DNA of 64,000 nt from the NCBI GenBank assembly GCA_015057505.1, contig SVEG01000001.1:62001-126000 (forward strand), given 5' to 3'. The notes under the pieces were generated by a model that was not told the origin of the DNA, did not search any database, and saw only the letters and a list, made by a program, of their open reading frames with translations. Origin of the DNA: Lachnospiraceae bacterium. GTDB taxonomy: Bacteria > Bacillota > Clostridia > Lachnospirales > Lachnospiraceae. Below are positions 55,236-63,350 of this stretch, piece after piece (position 1 is the first letter of the stretch; every line of letters begins with the position of its first letter). A program made the position numbers and the translations under genes.

Positions 55236-55892
55236 ATGGAATTAGGAAACAAGATTTCAACATTAAGAAAAGAGGCAGGTTTATCACAGGAGCAGTTGGC
55301 AGAGAAGGTAGGAGTTTCGCGTTCTGCGATTGCAAAATGGGAAAGTGAAAAGGGAATACCGGATATAGAGAATATAGTTGTTCTTTCAGAAGTTTTTAAT
55401 AAGACAACGGATTATTTTCTTAAAGATGAGAAGAATGCAGGCATGGTGGCAGACAGCGCCCTGACAGAGGCAGAAGGTTGTGCGACAAGCATGCAAGAGT
55501 ATGTAGGCAAGACATGTAATATTGTTCTTGATGGTTGGAATGACGGAGCGTATGATGCGGTGATAGTTGGTGAAGATGATCGATTTGTTTTTTATCGTGT
55601 GAATGATAAAAAGAATGAAAAATATGGTGCCATAGCGAAAGCACATATTGTGAACATTGAAGTATCAAAAAAGGATGCAAAGATGTTTACGGCTATAAGT
55701 AAAGAATATTTTGTTGGAAGACATGTGAAGTTGGAACTTGCAAAGGAAAAAGGCTTGATTAAAGGTTTTTTTGATTTTAAGGATGATGACTACATGGATG
55801 TTGTTATAACTTCGTTTGAAGAAGAGGTTGTTAATCTTGAATGGGGACGAAAAGTAGTGCAGGTTATTTTAACAAAAATAGAAGAATGTTAA
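55236..55892 (+). CDS. XRE family transcriptional regulator
   Basis: I start at the ATG at 55236, 8 bases after AGGAGG; the ATG at 55230 is too close. The 218-residue protein has an N-terminal Cro/CI helix-turn-helix (LSQEQLAEKVGVSRSAIAKW) and a C-terminal region (about 80-215) of repeated beta strands resembling a small sensing domain. No membrane segment. Ligand unknown. Confidence 0.88.
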   Translation: MELGNKISTLRKEAGLSQEQLAEKVGVSRSAIAKWESEKGIPDIENIVVLSEVFNKTTDYFLKDEKNAGMVADSALTEAEGCATSMQEYVGKTCNIVLDGWNDGAYDAVIVGEDDRFVFYRVNDKKNEKYGAIAKAHIVNIEVSKKDAKMFTAISKEYFVGRHVKLELAKEKGLIKGFFDFKDDDYMDVVITSFEEEVVNLEWGRKVVQVILTKIEEC

Positions 55893-55899
55893 AAAGTAC

Positions 55900-55928
55900 T
55901 TGCATGTAAGAATGTTTTGTGATAGATT
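55900..55928 (+). promoter_or_regulatory. Promoter of the argS leader
   Basis: TTGCAT (55900-55905), 17-base spacer, TAGATT (55923-55928), 31 bases before the leader peptide start. Confidence 0.65.
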
Positions 55929-55958
55929 GTAAAATAACAATTTGAGAGGATAATTTCT

Positions 55959-56018
55959 ATGAGCACATTTTCAGTAAACAGCTTAAGACGCAGACAGAAC
56001 AGACGTAAGCTCTTGTAA
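55959..56018 (+). CDS. Arginine-rich leader peptide of argS
   Basis: A 19-residue frame, MSTFSVNSLRRRQNRRKLL, with GAGAGGA 8 bases before its ATG. Five of eight residues from 10 to 17 are arginine (codons AGA CGC AGA, then AGA CGT). It ends 158 bases before argS and inside a stem that overlaps its last codons. This fits a leader peptide whose stalling on scarce Arg-tRNA selects the antiterminator (see the attenuator entry). The sequence has no other reading that explains the cluster of Arg codons. Confidence 0.8.
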   Translation: MSTFSVNSLRRRQNRRKLL

Positions 56019-56144
56019 TCATCGCATTCCGCATGGTTACAGGAGATATACGTCTTGTTTCTGTGCGGTTGCTGTTTAAGGAAATCATAGATACAGAACC
56101 GTAATAGAATTTAGCACAGCTAATTTTGTTGCGGTTCTTTTTTT
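56001..56144 (+). promoter_or_regulatory. Transcription attenuator of argS
   Basis: Three structures. A pause-type stem pairs AGACGTA (56001-56007, covering the last two Arg codons) with TACGTCT (56049-56055). An antiterminator pairs CGGTTGCTGT (56066-56075) with ACAGAACCG (56093-56101, one bulge). A terminator pairs AGAACCG (56095-56101) with CGGTTCT (56132-56138), encloses TTAGC/GCTAA, and ends in seven T residues. Antiterminator and terminator share 56095-56101 and exclude each other. A ribosome stalled on Arg codons would block the pause stem and free the antiterminator. Confidence 0.78.
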
Positions 56145-56176
56145 ATCCTAAAATAATAAAAATATCGGAGGTCAAA

Positions 56177-57874
56177 ATGAAAACGGAAATTTGTAAATGT
56201 TTATCGGAAATTGTAAGCGAGGTTTCAGCAGAGGAATTTATGAAGCTGGTGGAAATCCCGCCTGAGGAGAAGCTTGGGGATTATGCGCTGCCTTGTTTTT
56301 CACTTGCTAAAATGATGCGTAAGAATCCTGCCGTAATCGCACAGGATATTGCAAAGGCATTGGAAGAAAAGAAAGGCAGCCTTGGAATTGACAAGATAGA
56401 ATGTGTCGGCGCATATTGTAATATCTTCCTGAACCGCAAGACATATGTGGAGAAATGTATTCAGAAGCTTAAGGCTGATAATCTCGGAGTAGCCAAAACG
56501 GGACAGGACAAAACAATATGTATTGATTATTCTTCGCCCAATATTGCTAAGAACTTTCATGTGGGACATCTTAGAACCACTGTAATAGGTAATTCATTGT
56601 ATAAAATATATGATAAGCTCGGATATGGAGTGGTCCGAATAAACCACTTGGGCGATTGGGGAACTCAGTTTGGTAAATTAATAGTTGCCTATAAACGATG
56701 GAGTTCCAAGGAGCAGGTTGAAAAAGACGGAATAGAGGAATTAATGCGTATTTACGTTAAGTTCAATGATGAATCCGAGAATGATGAGAAACTGATTGAA
56801 GAAGCACGAGAATGGTTCGTTAAAATGGAGCATAATGATGCGGAAGCAATTGAAATCTGGAAATGGTTTAAGGAAATAAGCATGGTCGAATTTGAGCGTG
56901 TATATAAAATGCTTGGAATATCCTTTGATTCGTATTTGGGTGAAAGCTTTTACCGCGATTTGGTTCCGGAGCTTGTGGAGGAACTTATAAGCAAGAATCT
57001 GCTTACGGAGAGCAACGGAGCCAAGGTTATTGATTTGGCTGAATACGATATGCCGCCGTGTCTTATTTTAAAGAGCGACGGAGGTTCCATTTATCACTCC
57101 AGGGATATTGCGGCGATTTTGTACCGTAAGAAAAATTATAGCTTTGAGAAATGTTTGTATGTGACGGGACTTGAGCAGTCGCTACATTTTAAGCAGATAT
57201 TTAAGGCGATTGAAGTAATGGGATATGATTGGGCAGATGGACTTATGCATATTCCTTACGGCCTTGTAAGCTTAGACGGCGCAAAGCTTTCTACGAGGGG
57301 CGGAAATATTATTTATGCGGAGGATATTCTGAAGGAAGCAATTGAACGTGCAAGTAACGCCATTAATGAGAAAAATCCTGATTTGGCAGATAAAGAAACT
57401 GTTGCAAAAATGGTTGGTGTAGGAGCAGTAATTTTTCATGATTTGTTTAATCAACGAATAAAGAATGTCGAGTTTTCATGGAATGAGGTTCTTAGTTTTG
57501 AAGGAACAACGGGTCCGTATGCACAATATACCTATGCACGTGCAAAGAGTATTTTGCGTAAAGCAAAGGAAGATATATTTAAGGGTGAAATCAATTATGA
57601 CGCACTTGCGGATGACGTAACATATGCATTGTTAAAATGTCTGAATGGATATGAAGATGCGATTGTTAGCGCGGCAGAAAAGAATGAGCCATCGGTAGTA
57701 GCAAGGTATATAATTTCACTTGCTACTGCATTTAATAAGTTTTATCATGAGGCTCCGATATTGCAGGCAGACGAGGAAACAAAAATAGCAAGATTATATG
57801 TTACAAATCTTGTGCAGACAGTGCTAAAAGAAGCAAGTGGACTTTTGGGAATGGAATGTCCCGAGGAAATGTAG
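56177..57874 (+). CDS. argS: Arginyl-tRNA synthetase
   Basis: I start at the ATG at 56177 (MKTEICKCLSEIV), behind CGGAGGT; an upstream ATG at 56126 lies inside the terminator hairpin. The 565-residue class I synthetase has the N-terminal Add-1 domain, HIGH as HVGHLRTT, NHLGDWGTQFGKL, the degenerate KMSKS region GAKLSTRGGN and a C-terminal anticodon-binding domain that ends GLLGMECPEEM. It charges tRNA-Arg. It is preceded by an Arg-codon leader peptide and an attenuator, so its expression should rise when charged tRNA-Arg falls. Confidence 0.95.
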   Translation: MKTEICKCLSEIVSEVSAEEFMKLVEIPPEEKLGDYALPCFSLAKMMRKNPAVIAQDIAKALEEKKGSLGIDKIECVGAYCNIFLNRKTYVEKCIQKLKADNLGVAKTGQDKTICIDYSSPNIAKNFHVGHLRTTVIGNSLYKIYDKLGYGVVRINHLGDWGTQFGKLIVAYKRWSSKEQVEKDGIEELMRIYVKFNDESENDEKLIEEAREWFVKMEHNDAEAIEIWKWFKEISMVEFERVYKMLGISFDSYLGESFYRDLVPELVEELISKNLLTESNGAKVIDLAEYDMPPCLILKSDGGSIYHSRDIAAILYRKKNYSFEKCLYVTGLEQSLHFKQIFKAIEVMGYDWADGLMHIPYGLVSLDGAKLSTRGGNIIYAEDILKEAIERASNAINEKNPDLADKETVAKMVGVGAVIFHDLFNQRIKNVEFSWNEVLSFEGTTGPYAQYTYARAKSILRKAKEDIFKGEINYDALADDVTYALLKCLNGYEDAIVSAAEKNEPSVVARYIISLATAFNKFYHEAPILQADEETKIARLYVTNLVQTVLKEASGLLGMECPEEM

Positions 57875-57902
57875 AAAAAATCAGTACTTTTTAAAAAAAC
57901 TC

Positions 57903-57931
57903 TTGACTGTAAACCTTGTTCATACTTTATT
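57903..57931 (+). promoter_or_regulatory. Possible promoter for the MerR-type gene
   Basis: TTGACT (57903-57908), 17-base spacer, TTTATT (57926-57931). A TATAAT lies at 57940, so the true -10 is uncertain. MerR-family promoters often have 19-base spacers; none fits clearly here. Confidence 0.4.
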
Positions 57932-57972
57932 GTTAGGCTATAATTATTATGAAATGCCTAAGGAGGAGTAAA

Positions 57973-58728
57973 ATGACAATCAAAGAAGTTGAACAGATGC
58001 TTGATGTGCCAAGAGCAACCATCAGATTTTATGAAAAGGAAAAATTAATCAGACCGGAGCGAAGCGGTAACTCATATCGTGAGTACAGTGAGGAAGATGT
58101 TGCGGCTTTAAAGAAGATAGTTATCCTAAGAAAAATAGGTATGCCTGTTTCTGACATAAAAGAATTGCTCGGTAAAAAGGTTTCCCTGCAGGATATGCTT
58201 GCCAAAAACATTGTAAGTATTGAGGAGCAGATGCGGGAGCTTGAAGGAGCGCTTAAGGTTTGTAAAGTAATGCAAAATAATAATGAGGACATCGCTACCT
58301 TTGATGAAAACTATTACTGGGAAGAGATTCGTACAGAAGAGAAGGCCGGTAACAAGTTTCTTGAGATTATAAATGATGTTGTCAAATTTGAAAAGAATGT
58401 TATATTCGAGGAGTTCGGTATTGCAGACAGTGAAGGAAATCTTATTTGCGGACCGAAGGAGGCTGTGCTCAGGGCATTCGGACTGTGTGTGTTTGCAGGA
58501 TTTGTGTGGTTCTTCTTTGAAGGTATGAAATGGGAAGCTTTTGTAGAAGGATTCTTCTGGCCGTTTGTCTGCATAATTATATCTTCAGTGTTTGGCCTGC
58601 CGCTTTATTTCCTTGGGAAAAAACACCCGAAGGCAGCGGAGATTATAAAGAAAATCGGGATTGGTATAGTAATTGCATTTGTGGTTGTGATATTTGGTAT
58701 ATTTATTATTGATAAAATCAGTAAGTAG
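57973..58728 (+). CDS. MerR family regulator with C-terminal membrane segments
   Basis: I start at the ATG at 57973 (MTIKEVEQMLDVPRATIRFYEKE), behind AAGGAGGAG; an in-frame ATG at 57949 is upstream. The 251-residue protein has a MerR winged helix (about 1-70) and coiled coil (about 75-105), then a linker and two or three membrane segments (about 165-245). This makes it an unusual membrane-bound MerR protein that may sense the envelope. No cysteine metal site is seen. Confidence 0.88.
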   Translation: MTIKEVEQMLDVPRATIRFYEKEKLIRPERSGNSYREYSEEDVAALKKIVILRKIGMPVSDIKELLGKKVSLQDMLAKNIVSIEEQMRELEGALKVCKVMQNNNEDIATFDENYYWEEIRTEEKAGNKFLEIINDVVKFEKNVIFEEFGIADSEGNLICGPKEAVLRAFGLCVFAGFVWFFFEGMKWEAFVEGFFWPFVCIIISSVFGLPLYFLGKKHPKAAEIIKKIGIGIVIAFVVVIFGIFIIDKISK

Positions 58729-58829
58729 AGTTTATTGGAGCAACTTTGTTTCTAACTAAGAATGAGGTTGTAATCATTTTTTAAAAATCGTATTATTTAA
58801 GCAGTAATATCGAAAGGAGAGAGCTTTTT

Positions 58830-58859
58830 ATGCGTGGAAGACATGTTATTGCTCAGTAG
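58830..58859 (+). other. Tiny ORF with in-frame amber codons before the CD3324-family gene
   Basis: ATG at 58830 behind AAAGGAGAG gives MRGRHVIAQ then TAG. Read through two TAG codons (58857, 58881) the frame would continue to TGA at 58923. A hairpin GAGCTTAA/TTAAGCTC (58862-58891) lies in between. It could be a leader peptide or a decayed small gene. The rest of 58729-58924 holds no other gene. Confidence 0.35.
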
Positions 58860-58924
58860 TCTGAGCTTAAAATAAATGAATAGTTAAGCTCGGATGAATC
58901 CCCACAAATAACAGGAGGATTAAA

Positions 58925-59206
58925 ATGAGCTATGTTAGTGCAGAAGATGTTCTGCCAAAAGAACTTATAGAAACTATTCAGCAGTATGTAAGTGGAAAAA
59001 GCATATATATTCCATGTAAAGAGAAAGAGGTCTGGGGAAGCCGGACTGAAACAAAGCAGTATTATAAAACACGGAACCGTGAAATATACGCAAAGCATAG
59101 AAGCGGTGTTACGGTAAAAGTGCTTGCTAATGAGTATTCATTGTCAGAGAAGAGTATACAAAGAATCGTAAGAACCACCAATGAAGAGGACGCCCCTGTT
59201 CAATGA
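58925..59206 (+). CDS. CD3324 family protein (Mor-like DNA-binding)
   Basis: A 93-residue protein. The first 30 residues (MSYVSAEDVLPKELIETIQQ, then SGKSIYIPCKEK) and the C-terminal helix-turn-helix (GVTVKVLANEYSLSEKSIQR) match the CD3324 family of clostridial regulators related to Mor transcription activators. It probably binds DNA. The start has AGGAGGATTAAA upstream and it overlaps the next gene by 4 bases. Confidence 0.88.
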   Translation: MSYVSAEDVLPKELIETIQQYVSGKSIYIPCKEKEVWGSRTETKQYYKTRNREIYAKHRSGVTVKVLANEYSLSEKSIQRIVRTTNEEDAPVQ

Positions 59207-59499
59207 GTTTGGACTCGATAAAAGTATATCATCGCTGTGGGGGATGCGGAAAAAAGCAGGAGTTTGTTAATTCGGGAAAGTTCAGAGTGAATGCCAATGG
59301 CAATCGGGTTGATGTCTGGCTTATATACAGATGTAAAAAGTGCAAGCACTCTTGGAATCTGGCAATTTATGAAAGAACAAAACCTTCGAAAATCAAGCAG
59401 GAGGATTATGAGCTTTTCTTGGAGAATGATTATGAGCTAGCTTTAAAATATGGATATGATATAGATTTTTTGAAAAGAAACAATGCTGAATTTAGATGA
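59203..59499 (+). CDS. DUF1062-like zinc-ribbon protein, short form
   Basis: A 98-residue protein with Cys12, Cys15 (RCGGCGKK) and Cys43, Cys46 (RCKKCKHSW), a four-cysteine zinc ribbon, and the stretch FRVNANGNRVDVWLIYRCKKC typical of DUF1062. Family members are usually near 190 residues, so this is a shortened or diverged form. It overlaps the CD3324-family gene by 4 bases (ATGA), so translation is probably coupled. Function unknown. Confidence 0.75.
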   Translation: MSLDSIKVYHRCGGCGKKQEFVNSGKFRVNANGNRVDVWLIYRCKKCKHSWNLAIYERTKPSKIKQEDYELFLENDYELALKYGYDIDFLKRNNAEFR

Positions 59500-59503
59500 G
59501 ATG

Positions 59504-59538
59504 ATAAGCCGGATGAGATTCATTCGGCTTATTGTTTT
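59504..59538 (+). terminator. Intrinsic terminator after the DUF1062-like gene
   Basis: ATAAGCCGGATGA (59504-59516) pairs with TCATTCGGCTTAT (59520-59532), followed by TGTTTTGTT. Confidence 0.8.
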
Positions 59539-59579
59539 GTTAAATAGGTTTAAATACTCTTTTCGTGGGTACGTGGGTG

Positions 59580-59588
59580 TGGTATAAT
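59580..59588 (+). promoter_or_regulatory. Extended -10 promoter
   Basis: TGGTATAAT (59580-59588), an extended -10 without a clear -35, 67 bases before the small gene at 59655. Confidence 0.55.
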
Positions 59589-59654
59589 TTTTAAAGGCAA
59601 ATTCCAATTTGGCAGAACAAATAAGAAACACATTAAGGATGGGAGAAATAGAAA

Positions 59655-59855
59655 ATGGCAACATATAAAGAACGTTACCTTGCAGGTGAAATTGAATTTG
59701 AAGAAATTGACGAATACTCATATCAATGGGGAATGAGTGATGATGAACGAACTTTGGCACAATATCTTGGACTAAATGCAGAGGAAGAAGATGCATGGGT
59801 TAGCATAAGCGAGGAGGCTTTAAAAGACCTTTTAGACAAGCAACGAAAGAAATAA
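59655..59855 (+). CDS. Small acidic protein of unknown function
   Basis: A 66-residue acidic protein (MATYKERYLAGEIEFEEIDE), helical throughout, no cysteines or membrane segment. The start has GATGGGAGAAAT upstream. Similar short proteins occur in clostridia; I cannot name a function. It lies just before the first of two copies of a 41-base hairpin repeat. Confidence 0.75.
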   Translation: MATYKERYLAGEIEFEEIDEYSYQWGMSDDERTLAQYLGLNAEEEDAWVSISEEALKDLLDKQRKK

Positions 59856-59870
59856 TTCAATTTGTATAAC

Positions 59871-59911
59871 AACAGAAACTTTCAGTTTGCCGGAAAGACA
59901 AATTCGAATTT
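59871..59911 (+). repeat. 41-base hairpin repeat, copy 1, before the first NUDIX gene
   Basis: The sequence includes CTTTC-AGTTTGCCG-GAAAG, a small hairpin. The second copy (60987-61027) differs at only two positions. Both copies sit 17-25 bases before a NUDIX gene. Confidence 0.75.
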
Positions 59912-59927
59912 AGCGAGGTGAATTTAT

Positions 59928-60413
59928 ATGATAGTTGTAGATAGTAAAGGAAATGAATTGCTTGATATTATTAATGTTAGCGAAGAAAGTGCAGATAATC
60001 AATATGAACCAATCAATCATTGTTTAGCTGTCGTGAAAATAGAAAATGATTATCTTATGGGGTGGAACAAATGGCGACAAGACTGGGAAATCTTTGGCGG
60101 TTGTAGAGAAGATAACGAAACATTAAAAGAATGTATTATTCGTGAATGTCAAGAAGAATTAGGCTTATCAGATGTTGAGTATGAATATTTAGGATTGATG
60201 TATTATAAAATGGCTCCTGGATATTTTAACCCAGAATGGCATTACGAATATGGTGGATTGTATGGAATTACATTACCAAAAGAATATCTGGAAGTTATTG
60301 AAAAATACAGAACAGATAAGGAAGAAGTTGAAAAACTTGCTTTATATAAGGATATTAAGGGTAAGGAAAAAATAGCGCCGATTGATGAAAAGTTATTAGA
60401 ATATTGGAAATAG
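59928..60413 (+). CDS. NUDIX hydrolase
   Basis: A 161-residue NUDIX protein with the box GGCREDNETLKECIIRECQEELG (about residues 60-82), which supplies the catalytic Glu residues. It hydrolyses a nucleoside diphosphate derivative (NTP, sugar nucleotide or similar). The start has AGCGAGGTG upstream. Confidence 0.92.
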   Translation: MIVVDSKGNELLDIINVSEESADNQYEPINHCLAVVKIENDYLMGWNKWRQDWEIFGGCREDNETLKECIIRECQEELGLSDVEYEYLGLMYYKMAPGYFNPEWHYEYGGLYGITLPKEYLEVIEKYRTDKEEVEKLALYKDIKGKEKIAPIDEKLLEYWK

Positions 60414-60468
60414 ACAAATCCCAATATGTAGAACAGTTAGAAAAATTTGAAGTTGTAGGTGAGTGGAT

Positions 60469-60963
60469 ATGAAAAAATTATATATAATCGGCGGAACAAT
60501 GGGAGTCGGCAAAACTGCTGTTAGCCAGCAACTAAAATCTGATTTACCCAATAGCGTATTTCTTGATGGGGATTGGTGTTGGGATGCAAATCCTTTCCAC
60601 GTAACCAATGAAACCAAAGCAATGGTAACAGATAATATTTGTTACTTACTAAATAACTTTTTACATTGCTCTGCTTATGAAAATGTGATTTTCTGCTGGG
60701 TAATGCATCAACAGTCCATCATAGATTCTATCCTGGAAAAATTGGACACACAAAACTGTGAGGTGAAATGTGTTTCACTTATTGCTGATGAAGCCAATTT
60801 GCGAAAGCGATTGACTAAAGATGTGGAAAAAGGTATTCGCTCTGAGGATGTGATTGAGAGAAGCGTAGCAAGAATCCTGATGTATAAAACACTCAATACG
60901 ATAAAAATAGATACTAATGAAAAATTGGTATCTATGGTTGCAAATGAAATCGAGCAGTTATGA
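60469..60963 (+). CDS. P-loop NTPase/kinase-like protein
   Basis: I start at the ATG at 60469 behind AGGTGAG; a GTG at 60463 is an alternative. The 164-residue protein has Walker A IIGGTMGVGKTAVSQQL, FLDGDWCWD as the second acidic motif, and LIADEANLRKRL, resembling nucleotide kinases of the AAA_33 or shikimate-kinase-like group. Substrate unknown. It sits between two NUDIX genes in what may be a small-molecule resistance or repair set. Confidence 0.85.
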   Translation: MKKLYIIGGTMGVGKTAVSQQLKSDLPNSVFLDGDWCWDANPFHVTNETKAMVTDNICYLLNNFLHCSAYENVIFCWVMHQQSIIDSILEKLDTQNCEVKCVSLIADEANLRKRLTKDVEKGIRSEDVIERSVARILMYKTLNTIKIDTNEKLVSMVANEIEQL

Positions 60964-60986
60964 TGTTGCAAATACCGTTTGTGGGA

Positions 60987-61027
60987 AACAGAAACTTTCA
61001 GTTTGCCGGAAAGATAAATTCGAAGTT
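60987..61027 (+). repeat. 41-base hairpin repeat, copy 2, before the second NUDIX gene
   Basis: Identical to 59871-59911 except at two positions, 24 bases before the NUDIX start at 61052. Confidence 0.75.
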
Positions 61028-61051
61028 ACATATATGAAGGAGGTATTATTT

Positions 61052-61534
61052 ATGGCATTTCCAACACACATTGTTGCCGCTGCGGGCTATGTATTTGACA
61101 AAGAAGGTAATGTCTTAATTATCAAAACCCACAACCGCGGTTATGATTCTACAGGCGGTCAGATTGAAGAGGGCGAGAATCTGGAAGAGGGCGTTTTACG
61201 GGAAATTATGGAGGAAAGCGGTATTAAGGCTAAGGTAAAATGTCTGTGCGGTGTGTATTCTAATGTGGGCAAGCATGTATTTTATGATGGCGTCAAACCT
61301 GTTCCCACAAAGGTTATGTTTGATTTTATCTGTGAATATGAAAGTGGAGAGTGCCGTACCTCTGACGAATCCAGTGAAGTTATCTGGGTGCCAAAAGAAA
61401 AGGTGATGGATTATATTAGTGCGCCTGCTCAGCGTTATCGTTTTGAGAAGATGCTTAAGTTTGATGGTAAGGTTACTTACGCTTCCTATGTTACCAAGCC
61501 GGAGTTTAAGGTGTTGACAGAACGATATATTTAA
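61052..61534 (+). CDS. NUDIX hydrolase
   Basis: I start at the ATG at 61052 (MAFPTHIVAAAGYVFD), 7 bases after AAGGAGGT. The 160-residue protein has the NUDIX box GGQIEEGENLEEGVLREIMEESG (about residues 35-57). Sequence identity with the NUDIX gene at 59928 is low by eye, so the shared upstream repeat is not explained by duplication of the gene. Confidence 0.92.
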   Translation: MAFPTHIVAAAGYVFDKEGNVLIIKTHNRGYDSTGGQIEEGENLEEGVLREIMEESGIKAKVKCLCGVYSNVGKHVFYDGVKPVPTKVMFDFICEYESGECRTSDESSEVIWVPKEKVMDYISAPAQRYRFEKMLKFDGKVTYASYVTKPEFKVLTERYI

Positions 61535-61590
61535 GTGTTTGTAAGAAAATCAGAATATATACAGGACAATTGATGTCCGGTTGGCAAAAA

Positions 61591-61622
61591 TACGGCATTT
61601 CTCGCTTTGTGTCGTGTTTTTT
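61591..61622 (+). terminator. Intrinsic terminator after the second NUDIX gene
   Basis: ACGGCA (61592-61597) pairs with TGTCGT (61610-61615, one G-T), followed by GTTTTTT. Confidence 0.65.
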
Positions 61623-61665
61623 ATAAGCCGGTCAGGCTATTCTGTCAGTGAAAGGAGGTAAAAAG

Positions 61666-62337
61666 ATGGACCAAAAGAAAATCGGTCTTTTTTTGAGAGA
61701 GCTCAGGAAGGAGAAAGAATTCACACAGGAACAATTGGCGGAGAAGTTCAATGTGTCTAACCGAACTGTTTCCAGATGGGAAACGGGGAGCAATATGCCT
61801 GATTTGAGTGTGCTTGTTGAGCTTGCAGATTTTTATCAGGTTGATATTAAGGAAATCATTGATGGAGAAAGGAAAAGCGAGACTATGAATGAAGAAATGA
61901 AAGATACGTTAGTAAAAGTTGCGGAGTATACTAACGAAGACAAGAAAATGCAATATTATAAAATGCGAAAAATAATAGGAGTTGTTCTGATTGCGTTTGG
62001 AGCCTTTTTGGCAGTTTCTGCATTGGCAATTTTTCCGAATGACAGTAGTTGGGGATCGATCTATTCAACTAATGGTGTGATAATAGTATCAGTTGGAATA
62101 TATCAGTTGATTTGCAAGAATGATTATAAGATATTATTATCAATCGGATGTTTTCTTGTTTTGTTTTGCAGTCTGATATTTGTAGATTATTTGGGTGTGA
62201 GACTGGGACATCAGGTTCCGAGATTTGCCTATTCAAAAGAATGGAGTGAAGATAGTATTGTTTTTAGGGCTCCGTTTTATACGGCTGTTTGGCACAACTA
62301 TGATACTGAAAATGAGTATGTTGAATTGGTAGATTGA
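61666..62337 (+). CDS. XRE family regulator with membrane domain
   Basis: I start at the ATG at 61666, 7 bases after AAAGGAGGT. The 223-residue protein has a Cro/CI helix-turn-helix (EFTQEQLAEKFNVSNRTVSRW) and, after a linker, three hydrophobic segments (about 105-180). This layout is common in Lachnospiraceae; the membrane part may sense envelope conditions. It is 109 bases before an AraC/GyrI gene. Confidence 0.88.
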   Translation: MDQKKIGLFLRELRKEKEFTQEQLAEKFNVSNRTVSRWETGSNMPDLSVLVELADFYQVDIKEIIDGERKSETMNEEMKDTLVKVAEYTNEDKKMQYYKMRKIIGVVLIAFGAFLAVSALAIFPNDSSWGSIYSTNGVIIVSVGIYQLICKNDYKILLSIGCFLVLFCSLIFVDYLGVRLGHQVPRFAYSKEWSEDSIVFRAPFYTAVWHNYDTENEYVELVD

Positions 62338-62446
62338 AAATTTGTAGAGAAATATTTGATGCGGACAAAAATGAATTTAAAATGACAGGATTTTATTTTT
62401 CCGGAATTGTATGATTACGATATACAGAAGAAAGGAAAATGAATAT

Positions 62447-63346
62447 ATGGAGTGGCTGACAGCAATCAGAAAATCAATTGAATTTATCGAGAGGCATTTA
62501 AGTGACAACATCAGTGCGCAGGATGTGGCAGAACAGGTGTATTTGTCCCCGCTACATTTTCAACGAGGTTTTTTGGTAATGACAGGCTATTCTGTATCAG
62601 AGTATATTCGTAATCGCAGGTTATATCTTGCTGCTCTTGATATAAAAAAAGCGGATAAAAAAGTAATTGATGTGGCATATGAATACGGATATGATACGCC
62701 GGAGAGCTTTACAAAAGCATTTACAAGATTTCATGGAAACTCACCCATGCAAATAAAGCAAGGCGGCTATATCAGAACCTTTCTTCCGTTGAATGTAAAT
62801 ATTACAGTTCAAGGAGGAGATAAGATGAACTACAAAATTACAAAGATGTTTGGATTTAAGGTGATTGGCTTTGCCAGAGAATTTTCTTTTGACAAAGCTT
62901 ATGAGGAAATTCCCAAGTACTGGGATGAAATCTGTGAGAAGTATGCAGCTAATGTATACGCAGGAAATCCGCCTGCAAATCCTCAGGAAAAAGCTTTAGT
63001 GGATAACTGCATAGGTGAATTCGGTATATGTATTGATGATGGAAAAGCATCAAGCAAGGGTAAATTTACGTATCTTATTGCCGGTAAATATACCGGGGGA
63101 GAAGTTCCGGAAGGAATGATGCTTTATGAGTTCCCGCAAGGTGAGTGGGCTGTGTTTGATTGTGTAGGTGCAATCCCGGATGCATTGCAGTCGCTTAATA
63201 CAAGGATTTTTAAGGAATGGCTTCCGGGTAATCCGGAGTTCGAGATAAGCGGTAATGCAAATGTTGAATGGTATGATTGTGTGAATGGTGAAAAAACAGA
63301 CTTGGATTATCATAGTGCTATTTGGATTCCGGTTAAAAGGAAATGA
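62447..63346 (+). CDS. AraC family regulator with GyrI-like ligand domain
   Basis: I start at the ATG at 62447 (MEWLTAIRKSIEFIERHL), behind AAAGGA; an in-frame ATG at 62411 lacks a good site. The 299-residue protein has two helix-turn-helix units (about 8-105, ending SFTKAFTRFHGNSPMQIK), then a GyrI/effector-binding domain (about 125-299, KMFGFKVIGFAREFSFDK to SAIWIPVKRK). It is the Rob/TipAS-like arrangement that senses small hydrophobic drugs. Confidence 0.92.
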   Translation: MEWLTAIRKSIEFIERHLSDNISAQDVAEQVYLSPLHFQRGFLVMTGYSVSEYIRNRRLYLAALDIKKADKKVIDVAYEYGYDTPESFTKAFTRFHGNSPMQIKQGGYIRTFLPLNVNITVQGGDKMNYKITKMFGFKVIGFAREFSFDKAYEEIPKYWDEICEKYAANVYAGNPPANPQEKALVDNCIGEFGICIDDGKASSKGKFTYLIAGKYTGGEVPEGMMLYEFPQGEWAVFDCVGAIPDALQSLNTRIFKEWLPGNPEFEISGNANVEWYDCVNGEKTDLDYHSAIWIPVKRK

Positions 63347-63350
63347 TGCA

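Noticed and set aside
56019-56176. T-box riboswitch before argS
   Set aside because: No T-box sequence (AGGGTGGNACCGCG-like) or stem I features are present; the Arg-codon leader explains the terminator better.
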